Below are positions 27,176 through 36,700 of a DNA stretch of 64,000 nucleotides, one piece after another. The stretch's first letter is position 1; each line of letters starts with the position of its first letter. The stretch is from an uncultured Dehalococcoidia bacterium (GTDB lineage: Bacteria > Chloroflexota > Dehalococcoidia > Lucifugimonadales > CATQGZ01), in the NCBI GenBank assembly GCA_958295685.1, contig OY282365.1, forward strand, positions 1,736,001 to 1,800,000, read 5' to 3'. The position numbers and the translations under genes were made by a program. The notes beneath the pieces were generated by a model. The model had not been told where the DNA came from and did no database searches. It worked only from the letters and a program-made list of their open reading frames with translations.

Positions 27176-27386
27176 TTTTCGCCGAAAACTGTCCCAAACT
27201 GTTCCATTTTGTTCCATCTCGTAGCTGAGGGGTTCGATTTCGTGGGACAAATGTGGGGCAGTTGTGGGGCAGTTGTGGAACAGATGTGGGGCAGGTCTGG
27301 GACAATTGTGGGACAGGTCTTCAGGGCTGTTGCTGGGTGGGCTGCTTCCATATGAACAATATAGTACAGGGGTTCGCTGTTGTCAA
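27176..27386 (-). repeat. Promoter/11-bp array/anti-repeat element C
   Basis: Minus strand: TTGACA (27381-27386), 17-base spacer, TATATT (27358-27363), a near-consensus promoter; a leader with an ATG at about 27351; seven 11-bp units of TGTCCCA/TGCCCCA type (about 27242-27316); core CCCCTCAGCTACGAGATGG; then three anti-repeat units TGGAACA, TGGAACA and TGGGACA, complementary to this element's own unit. The unit sequence differs from elements A, B and D but architecture and flanks are kept. It points at the D-threonine-aldolase-like gene about 125 bases away. A frame stays open through the array because 3 x 11 is a multiple of three; I do not call it a gene. Confidence 0.7.
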
Positions 27387-27410
27387 GGGGAGAACCCGCA
27401 GTGGGCTGAC

Positions 27411-27477
27411 GCAAGCGCGCCTGCGCCCCCTCCGGCAGGCCGACGGCTCCAGCCTGCGCCGCTGCCGTAGTTCAAGC
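27411..27477. repeat. 67-bp direct repeat, left copy, bounding the ABC cassette
   Basis: GCAAGCGCGCCTGCGCCC through GCCGTAGTTCAAG recurs at 30520-30584 with only a few differences. Each copy supplies the stop codon of the adjacent leftward gene (27472 and 30580). The pair encloses the ABC transporter cassette. Confidence 0.65.
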
Positions 27478-27753
27478 GGCGAGCTTGCTTCGAGCGCCAA
27501 AGTACACCGCGGCAAGCCCGTTCACAAGGCCGAGTATTACGGCAAGGGGAGCTAGAGCCCAGCCGGACGCTATCCCGTAACCGCCAGACTCACCTTGGGT
27601 GTGCTTCAGGAACTCGATCGGTCCGAGTCCGACGGTGAACGAATTCCATTCGCCAATCGCCGCGACCAAACCGATCGAAAGCACTATCGCAAAGCCCATC
27701 AGGAGCAGTGAAACCGTCCCTTTTGCCCATGCGATCACAAACCTCTTTATCAT
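27472..27753 (-). CDS. Small two-helix membrane protein, paralogue 1
   Basis: A 93-residue protein with two long hydrophobic helices (residues about 12-32 and 63-84) separated by a polar loop. I do not recognise a family. It is clearly paralogous to the 97-residue protein at 30013-30306: both share GLVAAIGEW.SF..GLGPI-type sequence after helix 1 and LG.VNGL..VYF in helix 2. The two lie on either side of an ABC permease/ATPase pair, which suggests accessory or substrate-handling subunits of that transporter. The stop codon lies in the direct repeat. Confidence 0.65.
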   Translation of the reverse strand: MIKRFVIAWAKGTVSLLLMGFAIVLSIGLVAAIGEWNSFTVGLGPIEFLKHTQGESGGYGIASGWALAPLAVILGLVNGLAAVYFGARSKLAA

Positions 27754-27768
27754 TTCAGTCTCCTTTCA

Positions 27769-29229
27769 TTAGTGGGGACCCACTGAAGCGGTTGAACGCG
27801 AACCCAACGATTCTATTGTTACGCTTAGAGCGCCTGCCACCACCAGCAACAGGAGCCCACTTGTTACCACGGCCATGCCGTCCGATCCTAGGGTAGTCCC
27901 CAGCTGTGCAACGGACTGAACAACATAGTAAGCAACCGACGCTCCTGCGATTAGAGCAACGGTTGCGACGAGCTGTCTGAAGGGTGACTGGCGGCTCCAT
28001 GGGAGAAGTAGACCAACAATGGTCGTGGAGGACGCATAGGCAATTAGCAAGAGCGCCGACGCAATATATCCACCACCTTCTGAAAACCCTACTATGGACG
28101 GACCCACTGCCAGGCTTCCTATTGCCGCCGTCAACACGGAAACGGTTATCCACCATGCCAATCCAATAAGCGTTCCGGAGGTCGGAACTGTCTTTATCAG
28201 CCAGGAGCCGGCGAAGCGGTCCTCCGAGAAGGTAAGGACTACCACTGCCGTCAGAAGCAGGGTCAAGGTCGACGTGAGCAGTACCAACACGGGGACTGTG
28301 CCGCTATGGGGCCAACGAGACAGCAGCGCCGTCGCCCCTATGCCGGTCAGAAACGTAAGCGCCAACAGACCCCGGGATTCGCCCTGTCTCAGTATTGTGA
28401 GCATAGCCCATGCCGGGAACGCAGTGAGTGGGCCCGTGCCTATGGGAACGCTGAATGCGACTCTTCTTCGGCGCATGGGAGGGTCTGGCCGGAGGCTGTA
28501 TGCCGTCCATGCGGTGACTGACAGAGCCGCTGATACGGCTGCGGCGGCAGCCGCGACGTAGACGACAGGTCGAATCGCTATTGCGAATCCGTCGGAATCA
28601 ATCGAAGCCGCCGGGAGATACGTAGCGAGCCAATACCATGGATCCTCTACGCGGGACGAGGCAAGGAAGCTCATGGCAAGTGTGCCCGCCAGAGCCGACG
28701 ATGCTATGGCAAACAGCCTCCATGAACGGCAGCCTCTCAGAACTTCGGAGACCGCGGCGCCCTGCAACGCCGCCGTAAGGTAGAGGAGAGCGAAGACGCC
28801 GGCCCAGACGCCAGGTGCCGGAACGGTCACGAGCGCATACACGCGCCACATCATGGCCACGAACGGAACTGCCGTGACACCAACGACCAACAGCAAGGGA
28901 AGGCCCCTCAGTCCAGCTAACATTTCGATTGGACGTACCGTGGTCAGTCGGAACTGCTCATCGAAATACTTTTCTTTCGGGAGGGTGAGCGAAAAAGTAT
29001 AGCCGGTCACTGATCCGACAAGCAGAAGAAGGATGCTGAAGCCAGAGAGGCCGCCCGGCACAATCGACAGAAGCGCGAAGAAGTCCGCCGACCGGACAGC
29101 GAGGGCCACAAAGCCCGCAGCTACGGCGACGATAGCGACCAGGATAATTGGGTTGGTTCGCGCCAGGTCGAGTACCGCCCTCTTCACCCGGCGATATTCA
29201 CTCTGAAGAAGAACCGCCCAAAGCATCAC
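27769..29229 (-). CDS. ABC transporter permease, polytopic
   Basis: A 486-residue membrane protein with about 12 hydrophobic helices and short loops. It starts with a cytoplasmic MMLWAVLLQSEYRRVKRAVL, a form common in ABC-2-like exporter permeases. Its start overlaps the end of the ATPase gene by 32 bases, so the two are coupled. No domain beyond the helices is visible. GC content looks lower by eye than in flanking genes. Probable role: export channel; substrate unknown. Confidence 0.75.
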   Translation of the reverse strand: MMLWAVLLQSEYRRVKRAVLDLARTNPIILVAIVAVAAGFVALAVRSADFFALLSIVPGGLSGFSILLLLVGSVTGYTFSLTLPKEKYFDEQFRLTTVRPIEMLAGLRGLPLLLVVGVTAVPFVAMMWRVYALVTVPAPGVWAGVFALLYLTAALQGAAVSEVLRGCRSWRLFAIASSALAGTLAMSFLASSRVEDPWYWLATYLPAASIDSDGFAIAIRPVVYVAAAAAAVSAALSVTAWTAYSLRPDPPMRRRRVAFSVPIGTGPLTAFPAWAMLTILRQGESRGLLALTFLTGIGATALLSRWPHSGTVPVLVLLTSTLTLLLTAVVVLTFSEDRFAGSWLIKTVPTSGTLIGLAWWITVSVLTAAIGSLAVGPSIVGFSEGGGYIASALLLIAYASSTTIVGLLLPWSRQSPFRQLVATVALIAGASVAYYVVQSVAQLGTTLGSDGMAVVTSGLLLLVVAGALSVTIESLGSRSTASVGPH

Positions 29230-29977
29230 TTATCTCCTCCGGCGTTGCGGCGAACCCGACCTTTGCGAACACTCCGATCAGGTCCGGCGCCTCATACTCC
29301 GATCTGAGTTGGGACGGGGAACCTTCGGCGAACACTTTTCCATCGACGATAAGGTAGACCACGTCGCAGAGTCTCTCGGCAAAATCGACGTTCTGGGTTG
29401 CTATCAAGAAGCTGCGTCCCCTACCTTGGATCTCGTGGACCATCGCCTCCAGAGAGAGGACGGTCTCGGGGTCCAGACCGTTGATCGCCTCGTCGATGAA
29501 GGTAACCGGTCGCAGCAGAGCCGCCGCCGTGATGATAGCAACCTTCCGTCGGTTGCCATGGTTCAACTCCCCGAGATACCTGTTTCGGAACCCGTCAAGT
29601 CTCCACAGAGAGGCGATGCGCTCCGTTCTCGCAACGTAGTCGGAGCCTGCTCCCTGTAACGCGGCGTAGAATCTGACGTACTCTGCCACTGTGAGGTGAT
29701 CGAACCCGGTGGGCACGTCCGGAGCGAATGCCAGCTTCGACTTGGTGCGGACGCTCAATTCGTTGGGGTCACAGCCGTCAAAGGTGGCTTGACCTGTGTC
29801 CGGCTTGAGCAGTCCCGCGGCCAGCCTCAGCGTCGTCGACTTTCCCGAACCGTTTGGTCCGATCAAACCGACTACGCGCCCATAGGGTACTCTCAAGGAG
29901 AGGCTGCGTACGGCATGGATCGATCCGTACGAAAACGTTACTTCCTCCAACGTTAGGACGTCGTTCACCGTTGTCAC
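29198..29977 (-). CDS. ABC transporter ATP-binding protein
   Basis: A 259-residue ATPase subunit. Walker A is GLIGPNGSGKSTTLRLAAGL near residue 42, the Q-loop region follows DVPTGFDHLTVAEY, Walker B is VTFIDEAINGLDPE and the switch histidine region is SFLIATQNVDFAE. The signature motif is unusual: LNHGNRRKVAI in place of LSGGQ. Such variants occur in ABC-2 export systems. It is the second gene of a four-gene leftward cassette with two small membrane proteins. Confidence 0.88.
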   Translation of the reverse strand: MTTVNDVLTLEEVTFSYGSIHAVRSLSLRVPYGRVVGLIGPNGSGKSTTLRLAAGLLKPDTGQATFDGCDPNELSVRTKSKLAFAPDVPTGFDHLTVAEYVRFYAALQGAGSDYVARTERIASLWRLDGFRNRYLGELNHGNRRKVAIITAAALLRPVTFIDEAINGLDPETVLSLEAMVHEIQGRGRSFLIATQNVDFAERLCDVVYLIVDGKVFAEGSPSQLRSEYEAPDLIGVFAKVGFAATPEEISDALGGSSSE

Positions 29978-30012
29978 CGTATCCCCTCCTCGTACCCTGG
30001 AACACAGAATGG

Positions 30013-30306
30013 CTAATTGGCGTCCCTTCGCAGCGGGCTGAACCTTGACGTGAAGTAGAGTACGCCAAGCCCATTCAGCAGGCCACCCAGAATTGAGAGG
30101 ATTACGAGACCGGGTCCGGTCTCGAACGAGAAGCCTGATTCATAGGACTTGTGATCCATTAGTTGAACCGGTCCGAATCCAATGGAAAAGGACTCCCATT
30201 CGCCGACTGCAGCGACTATGCCTATCAACAGCGCTACGCTGAGGAGGATCGCCAATGTGGAAACTGCTCCGATCATTGAGCCGATAAGAAACTTCCTAAG
30301 CATCAC
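30013..30306 (-). CDS. Small two-helix membrane protein, paralogue 2
   Basis: A 97-residue protein with helices near residues 12-34 and 64-85 and a charged C-terminal tail (SRFSPLRRDAN). It is the promoter-proximal gene of the ABC cassette and a paralogue of the 93-residue protein at its other end. The shared stretch AAVGEWESFSIGFGPVQL is the best-conserved part. No signal peptidase or lipobox site is evident. Function unknown; partnership with the transporter is inferred from the symmetrical arrangement. Confidence 0.65.
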   Translation of the reverse strand: MMLRKFLIGSMIGAVSTLAILLSVALLIGIVAAVGEWESFSIGFGPVQLMDHKSYESGFSFETGPGLVILSILGGLLNGLGVLYFTSRFSPLRRDAN

Positions 30307-30344
30307 GCTTCCCTTTCTCTTGTTGGAACCAAGCCGTCTACCAA

Positions 30345-30447
30345 AGCGTGGCGCACTTGAACGAGGTCATCCCCGCTCCGATCTACATCGCCAGAACCTC
30401 GGCCGACTTGTGGGTCTGTGCCGCACCAGGTCCTCCATAGCGCCCTC
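30345..30447 (-). pseudogene. Decayed 5' fragment of the D-threonine-aldolase-like gene
   Basis: Three collinear blocks match the first part of the gene at 25940-27046: about 70 bases of the codons around residues 48-70, 18 bases around GTGCCGCACCAGGTCCTC, and the start region CCATAGCGCCCTC. Two internal deletions separate them. No protein can be made. The intergenic stretch 30307-30579 holds this remnant, a GCCTCACC inverted repeat near 30471 and the right copy of the direct repeat. Confidence 0.75.
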
Positions 30448-30519
30448 TTTCCATCAGTAGACAACCGCCTCACCTGGCTTGGTGAGGCGGCCTCCGTCTA
30501 TGTGTCCTTTCGCGCCGCC

Positions 30520-30584
30520 GCAAGCGCGCCTGCGCCCACTGCGGCAGGCCGACGCTCCAGCCTGCGCCGCTACCGTAGTTCAAG
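30520..30584. repeat. 65-bp direct repeat, right copy
   Basis: Matches 27411-27477 (left copy) with few changes. It ends in GTAGTTCAAG, whose TCA is the reverse-complement stop codon of the lipoprotein gene. Confidence 0.65.
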
Positions 30585-30990
30585 AGTCATTGGCATTGCG
30601 AAGGGCCTGCTGGTCCTGCGGCGGGATGTACCTGTCTTCAAGACCAAGATCGAAGATGCAATCGAGCTCTGCGCGGTCCACTTCGGGCGGAAAATTCGGC
30701 ACTGGCCCAGGGGTCGGCGTCAAGATGTGCGGCCCATAATCGGAAGCGTCCGACATCTCGGGGAATTCATCGAACCCCGTTCTGGCGGTGATGCACTCAC
30801 GCACCCGAAGCGTCTGTTCGCGTGTGGGGAAGTTCTCTATAATGTACTTCAGGCTCGCCTCTTCTTTGGCCTTATACTGGGCCTCGAGGGCGGCGTCAGG
30901 CTCGGGTGTGGGATACGTTTGCGTAGAGCAACCTGCCAGGATGGACAGGCACACTACGGCGGCGAAAAGTATGGTTCTTGTTCCTTTCAT
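30580..30990 (-). CDS. Small hypothetical lipoprotein
   Basis: A 136-residue protein with a signal peptide and lipobox (LSILAGC, cysteine near residue 21), so probably anchored in the membrane and facing outward. The mature part is acidic and proline-rich with two further cysteines (RECITAR and LDCIFDL) that could form a disulfide. I do not recognise a family. It lies between the ABC cassette and the hybrid kinase, which diverges from it. The gene's stop lies in the direct repeat shared with the cassette. Confidence 0.65.
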   Translation of the reverse strand: MKGTRTILFAAVVCLSILAGCSTQTYPTPEPDAALEAQYKAKEEASLKYIIENFPTREQTLRVRECITARTGFDEFPEMSDASDYGPHILTPTPGPVPNFPPEVDRAELDCIFDLGLEDRYIPPQDQQALRNANDS

Positions 30991-31237
30991 GATGACATCC
31001 TTTCAAACTCTGCCTACTGGTGTGGCACCCGACGAGACGCCGGATGCCACACCAGGGGGTCGCTCGCTTGCCCCTGCGCGGCGGGATGGGGAGCGGTCCC
31101 AGGCATCTACCCCATCCTCAGCCCGCAGGGGCCTCGACAGATGCACCGCATTGCGCGGCGCCCCTGGAAATAGATCAGCAGTCTAACCATCTGGCGCCTC
31201 CCGTGACTTGTGTTACTGTCCATCATAGACGAGTCAT

Positions 31238-31316
31238 GTGAAATGGCCGTGAAAAGCACCCCCTTTTCCGTGAAAGAACCTGTGAAAGATCTTCAATGAC
31301 GGGGCCGTGATACAAT
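31238..31316 (+). promoter_or_regulatory. GTGAAA direct-repeat operator and -10 box of the kinase-regulator gene
   Basis: GTGAAA occurs at 31238, 31249, 31270 and 31282, that is, at spacings of 11, 21 and 12 bp, placing all four on about the same helical face. TACAAT at 31311-31316 is a plausible -10 box. Direct repeats with 11-bp spacing overlapping the -35 region are typical targets of OmpR/PhoB-type regulators, and the gene downstream encodes such a domain. The rest of 30991-31355 holds nothing else I can assign. Confidence 0.55.
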
Positions 31317-31355
31317 GCCCGGCATTCGCGTCCCATCGCTTGTGCGGCCTCGGGA

Positions 31356-33758
31356 ATGCACAGCATGGTACGGGGCGGAGCATTGAAGAACGACGATTCG
31401 CTGAAACGAGAGAATGAGGCGCTGCGCGCTCGCATTGCCAGGCTGAGCGAGGTCAGCCTCCGCGTCACCGAGAGCCTCGACCTCGACATCGTTCTGCAAG
31501 AGGTCGTGGACGGCGCCCGCTCGCTGACCGACGCCAGGTATGGCGCAGTCGGGATGTTCGACGACTCGAGGCGCATACGGGACTTCATCACCACCTCCGG
31601 CATCACTCCTGAAGAGTGCCAACTGCTGGGGGACCTGCCCAAGGGGTTGGGAATCCTCGGATATCTGAACGAGCTTCGAGAGCCGCTGCGACTCGCGGAC
31701 CTCACTCAGCACCCCAAGTCGGCTGGCTTCCCTGAGCGCGACCCGCCCATGAAGACCTTCCTCGGCGCGCCGATCCGTCATCTCGGCGAGTCGCTGGGCA
31801 ACATCTACCTGACCGAGAAGGAGGGCGGACGGGAGTTCACGCTCGAGGACGAGGAGACCTTGGTCATGTTCGCGTCTCAGGCGGCGACGGCCATCGGCAA
31901 CGCCCTCAAGCATAGAGATGAGCAGAACGCAAGGGGTCAGACGGAGATCGAAAGGCAACGCTTGGACGTCCTCGTCGATACGTCGCCCGTAGGCGTCCTG
32001 GTGGTCGACGCCAGGACAAGTACCATCGAGTTCGTCAATCAGGAGGCTGAACGCGTCATCGGCATCCCGGCTGTGCCCGGCAGCAAGATGGAGGAGTTCC
32101 AGAGGGTGGCGATCTACCGGCGGACGGACGGGCGCGAGTACGCTATCGAGGAGCGGCCGCTGACCCGTGCCCTGGTTCATGGCGAGGTGGTGAGGGCCGA
32201 AGAGGTGCTGCTCGACCGCCCGGGCGGAGGAACGACCATGGTCCTCGTCAACGCCACGCCGATCTACTCGGAGGATGGCGAGATCACGTCCGCCGTCGCC
32301 GTTATCCAGGATATGACGCCCCTGGAGGAGGCCGAACGGCTGCGAAACGAGTTTCTCGCCATGGTGAGCCACGAGCTGCGAACGCCGCTGACCACGATCA
32401 AGGGCTGCGCGTCCATCGTGTTGAGCGGCAGCTCCCGTCCCTCCAGCATCTCTGCGCTCCTTCAGTACTTTCGGATGATAGACGAGCAGGCCGATAACCT
32501 GAATGATCTCGTCAACAACCTCCTCGACATGACACAGATAGAGGCTGGGGCGTTGTCGGTAACTCCCAAACCCACGGACGTGACGACCCTGATTGACGAA
32601 GCGAAGAGCGCGTTCGTTCGCCGCGGGGGACGGAATCCCATCGAGGTGGACCTCCCGCCGGACCTGCCCCTGGTCGCAGCGGATGGGCAGCGCATAGCTC
32701 AAGTGCTGAACAATCTGCTGTCCAATGCATCCAAGTACTCAGCGGAGACCGCGGCGATCAGTGTGACCGCGTCACCGGACGAATTCTTCGTAGCCTTCTC
32801 CGTAGCAGACGAGGGCAGAGGAGTACCCGTCGATCAGTTGACCGTCCTGTTCAATAAGTTCACTCGGATAGATGAGGGCGGCGGTGAGCGGAAGGTCGCA
32901 GGCGAGGGTCTGGGGCTTGCGATCTGCAAGGGAATAGTCGAGGCGCATGGGGGCCGCATCTCGGCCGAGAGTGACGGCGAGGGACGAGGCACGCGGATCA
33001 CCTTTACGATTCCTGAAGCCGTTGCCGTTCAGGAGGCCGGCGGCGATGCTCAGGCCGCTGGGTCGGGTGATGGAAGGCGGATTCTCGCAGTGGACGACGA
33101 ACCTCAGATATTGCGGCTCCTCCGAAACATACTCTCGGGCCACGGATACAGGCCGTTTGGGACAGGCAATCCGGATGAGATGATGCACCTGTTGCAGATG
33201 GAGAAGCCTCACCTTGTCCTGTTGGATCTGATGATGCCCGGGACCAGCGGCTTCGAGTTGATGAGCCGCATCCGCAAGGTGTCCACAGTCCCGATCATCT
33301 TCCTGTCCGCGAACGATCAGGAGGAGAACATAGCAAAGGCTCTCGACATGGGAGCCGACGACTACATAATCAAGCCCTTCTCTGCGACTGAATTGTTGGC
33401 GAGGGTCGCGGCATCCCTGCGAAAGCAAGGATTGGCTGGTACGGCTACTCCGCGTGAGCCCTACCGCCTGGGAGACCTGACTATCGATTATGCAGACCGC
33501 AGTGTGACCGTATCCGGCCGTCCGGTGCCGTTGTCCTCAATTGAGTATAAGCTGCTCTTGGCGCTTTCCATCAGCGCCGGACGTGTATTGACCCGAGACC
33601 AGTTGTTGCAGCGGGTCTGGGGGTCGGGGTACTCCAGTGAGAGTGGATTGCTTCGTGCTACCGTAAAGAACCTGCGCCGCAAGCTGGGAGACGACGCCAG
33701 AGACCCAGGGTACATCTTTACCGAGCCCCGCGTCGGCTACTCTATGGGCAAGCCTTAG
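31356..33758 (+). CDS. Single-chain histidine kinase/response regulator with OmpR-type DNA-binding domain
   Basis: An 800-residue cytoplasmic signalling protein without membrane helices. In order: a coiled start (residues 8-30), GAF domain (about 30-190), PAS-like domain (205-320), HisKA with phospho-histidine in MVSHELRTPLT (near 341), HATPase with NNLLSNASKYS, DEGRGVPV and GLGLAICKGIV (440-555), receiver domain with LVLLDLMMPG (aspartate near 624) and DYIIKPFS (575-690), and a winged-helix OmpR-type domain with SIEYKLLLALS and TVKNLRRKLGDD (705-798). Input, phosphorelay and DNA output are in one chain. The ATG at 31356 is the first usable start; 31365 is possible. Four GTGAAA repeats upstream suggest autoregulation. 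Confidence 0.9.
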   Translation: MHSMVRGGALKNDDSLKRENEALRARIARLSEVSLRVTESLDLDIVLQEVVDGARSLTDARYGAVGMFDDSRRIRDFITTSGITPEECQLLGDLPKGLGILGYLNELREPLRLADLTQHPKSAGFPERDPPMKTFLGAPIRHLGESLGNIYLTEKEGGREFTLEDEETLVMFASQAATAIGNALKHRDEQNARGQTEIERQRLDVLVDTSPVGVLVVDARTSTIEFVNQEAERVIGIPAVPGSKMEEFQRVAIYRRTDGREYAIEERPLTRALVHGEVVRAEEVLLDRPGGGTTMVLVNATPIYSEDGEITSAVAVIQDMTPLEEAERLRNEFLAMVSHELRTPLTTIKGCASIVLSGSSRPSSISALLQYFRMIDEQADNLNDLVNNLLDMTQIEAGALSVTPKPTDVTTLIDEAKSAFVRRGGRNPIEVDLPPDLPLVAADGQRIAQVLNNLLSNASKYSAETAAISVTASPDEFFVAFSVADEGRGVPVDQLTVLFNKFTRIDEGGGERKVAGEGLGLAICKGIVEAHGGRISAESDGEGRGTRITFTIPEAVAVQEAGGDAQAAGSGDGRRILAVDDEPQILRLLRNILSGHGYRPFGTGNPDEMMHLLQMEKPHLVLLDLMMPGTSGFELMSRIRKVSTVPIIFLSANDQEENIAKALDMGADDYIIKPFSATELLARVAASLRKQGLAGTATPREPYRLGDLTIDYADRSVTVSGRPVPLSSIEYKLLLALSISAGRVLTRDQLLQRVWGSGYSSESGLLRATVKNLRRKLGDDARDPGYIFTEPRVGYSMGKP

Positions 33759-33759
33759 C

Positions 33760-36700
33760 TCACCTGGCCGTGGTGAGGCGGTCTCCGTCATCGCGCAGGC
33801 CGCCGGCCTCGATCAGCTGCTCGATAACCGGGTCTATCACGTCTATGACGCTGTCGGACACTCGCTTGAATCCCAGGAGTCTTCCGGTCTGTGTGGCCGC
33901 GTCCGCACGGTCGATCCCGTAGGAGCGCTCCACGACCATCTTGACCGCCTCGGCGACCTCCTCCGGCGCGACCATCTCGATATTCTTCCCTGGAAGATCT
34001 GTTCTGTCGCGTACAGAGGGCACGCTCACGTCGGTACTCCACAGGAAGCCGCCCTTCACGACCACCGTTCCCTGACGTTCGGCGTAGAGGATGGCATGGT
34101 CGAGATTCTCCTCGATCCTCCGGCCGATTTTCGTCACGCCCACGGCGTCCGCGATTCGGCGCCGCGCCTCGCTGACGTGAACAGGCCCTTCTACACGGAC
34201 GATCTCGTCGATCGAGGGCCTCAAGAGATACCACGGCACCTCGTGAAGCTCGAACTGCCGGATGTCTACGCTGGGCCGCGCCACCTCATATGGCTGGACG
34301 GCCGGCTCGCTTGGCCGGTCACCCTCGACCCGCTCGATCTCGGGCTTGGCCCTGCTCTCGACAGGGGCGGCAGGCGGGGCGGCCTTTGCCTGTTCGATGG
34401 CCTCGGCTGCGCGTTTCAACTCGCGGTCGGGATGCTTGAACCAGTCCGTGCTCCATATGCGGTGCAGCCTCCAGCCCAGGTCTTTCAGGTGCTGCTCCCT
34501 GAGCCTGTCCCGGTCTCTGGCCGACCTGGAGCTGTGATAGCTGGCGCCGTCGCACTCTATCCCCAGAATGTATCTGCCGCGACGCTCAGGATCGACGACG
34601 GCGAGGTCTATGAACTTTCCGCCCGATGCCACCTCCTCACGGACGTCGTGTCCCAGGGACCGGAGCCTGTCCGCGACTGCCTTCTGGAAGGGTGAGTCCA
34701 CCTCGCGGCCCGACTCCACCGCGGGCTCCTCCAGGGCTCCGGTATCGGCGTATGCGAGGAACGCCTTGAATGCGCGCAAGCCGCGTGAGCCGGTGCGGTT
34801 CAGGTCGATGTCGTCGGCGCGCAGATTCGTAAAGACGTGGCAGCGCATCTTCGCCCTGGTGATGAGCACGTTCAGGCGCCTCTCGCCTCCAGCCGTGTTC
34901 AGCGGCCCGAAGTTCATGGAGACCTGCCCGGAGGCGTCCCGGCCGTATCCGACGCTTATGAAGATCACGTCCCGCTCGTCTCCCTGGACGTTCTCCAGGT
35001 TCTTCACGAAGAACGGCTCATCGGGATGGTCATTGATGAAGAACCCCTCCCAGGAGGTATCTCGCCGCCTGAGCCTCTCCAACTCGTCCTGGACGGCCTC
35101 CCGCTGGGCGGAGCTGAACGCGGCCACGCCAAGGGTCAGATTCGGGGTCTCCCTGGCGTGTCTCATGACAGCCTTTGCCACTTCCGCGGCCTCTTTCCGG
35201 TTCGTCCTGCTCACCGCGCGGTCGTATACCGCGTCCGGGAGGTGGTGATACCTGAGTCCGAGCTCCTCCCTGCCGGGATCCGGGCTTGGGAAGACGACCA
35301 GCCGGTTTTCGTAGAACTCCTTGTTCGATACGGCTATAAGGGACTCGTGGCGGCTGCGGTAGTGCCACCGCAGCATCCTGTCGGGCGCTCCCTGGGAGCG
35401 GAACAGGCCCAGGATGCTCTCCACGTCCGCGGTCATGCTCTCCTCCTCCTCGTCGTCGGACTGGGTGACGGCGTCGAAGAAGCTCGTGGGCGGCAGCTGC
35501 CGACTGTCGCCCACGACCACCGCCTGGTCGGCGCGCATCAGCGCCCCGACCGCGTCCACCGGCCTCACCTGGCTGGCCTCGTCGAACACCACCAGGTCGA
35601 ACCTCACGCTGCCGGGGCTGAGATAGCTTGCTATGGACAACGGACTCATCATGAACACGGGCTTGATGGCCTGGATGGCGTTTCCGGCTTGAGCCATCAA
35701 CCGCCGGATGGGAAGGTGCCTCCTCTTCTTCTCGAACTCCCGTCTCAGGACACCCAACTCCCCGATTGCTCCATGCCTGGGAGGGGTCTGGGACGAGTGC
35801 GAACGGGCGACTCTGTAGCGGTTGTGGTCCAGCGCGAGTTCATCCATCGAGCGGAACCGCTCTATCAACCCCTCGTGAACCTCACGGTCGAAGCTGCTGA
35901 GGGCGGGCCGCTCCTTCATGGCGCGGGATAGGACGCCCTCGTACCGCGCTCGTTCCAGGACGGTCTTCAGGTGATCGGCCGCTCCCGGCCACTCATGGGC
36001 AAGCTCCACCATTGCGCCGAGACCCTCCTTCTCGGCATTGTGAGCGGCGGCATTGAATCCGACGAGGTCCTGCGCCTCGTCTTCCCGGTCGGCCCAGGTG
36101 GTGAGTGTGCGCCGCTGCTCCGTGAACGGAAGCGCCAATATCCTCTCGTTGTCGATCTGCAGGAGGTCCTGAAGCGCCTTGGCGCGCTTCGCGTGAGAGT
36201 CCGAGGCTGCCCTGGCCCGGGTCAGCAGACCGTCCACCTGCGCCGCGTCAATGTCGTCACGCAGAGACCTGACGACGTCAGGTGCGATCTCTCCGTTGGC
36301 TACGTCACCGAGCAGGTTCGCCGTCCACTCTACGATTCGTCTGAGGGCATCCCAGTCTGATTCCGTGCCCTGCCACTTCGCGCCCAGCGCAGCGCCGGCA
36401 GCCGGAGACAGCTGCTCGAATGTCCGGCGGTAATCCTGCTCTTCCAGAATCGCCTCGGCGGTCTCTATCTGGCTCTCGATACTGTCGGGCAGGTCAGCGC
36501 GGCACAGACTGGAGAGATGCGCGTTGGCTCGCCGGATCTCGTTATTTTCCCTGGACCATGCCGCGAGGATGTCTCCTTGCTCGGCATAACGTAGGCGAGT
36601 CCCGACGATATCCACGTCGAGGGCAGAGTGAAGCTCTTCGACGCGCCCGTTATGAGAATCCGAGGCTGCCATGGCTTTGTCGAACAGATCACGCACGTGC

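Noticed and set aside
27037..27414. Open frame of 125 codons through element C, with a cysteine/proline periodic peptide
   Set aside because: The periodicity follows from the 11-bp units, several frames are open, and the corresponding frames in elements A, B and D stop early. Not enough to call a gene.
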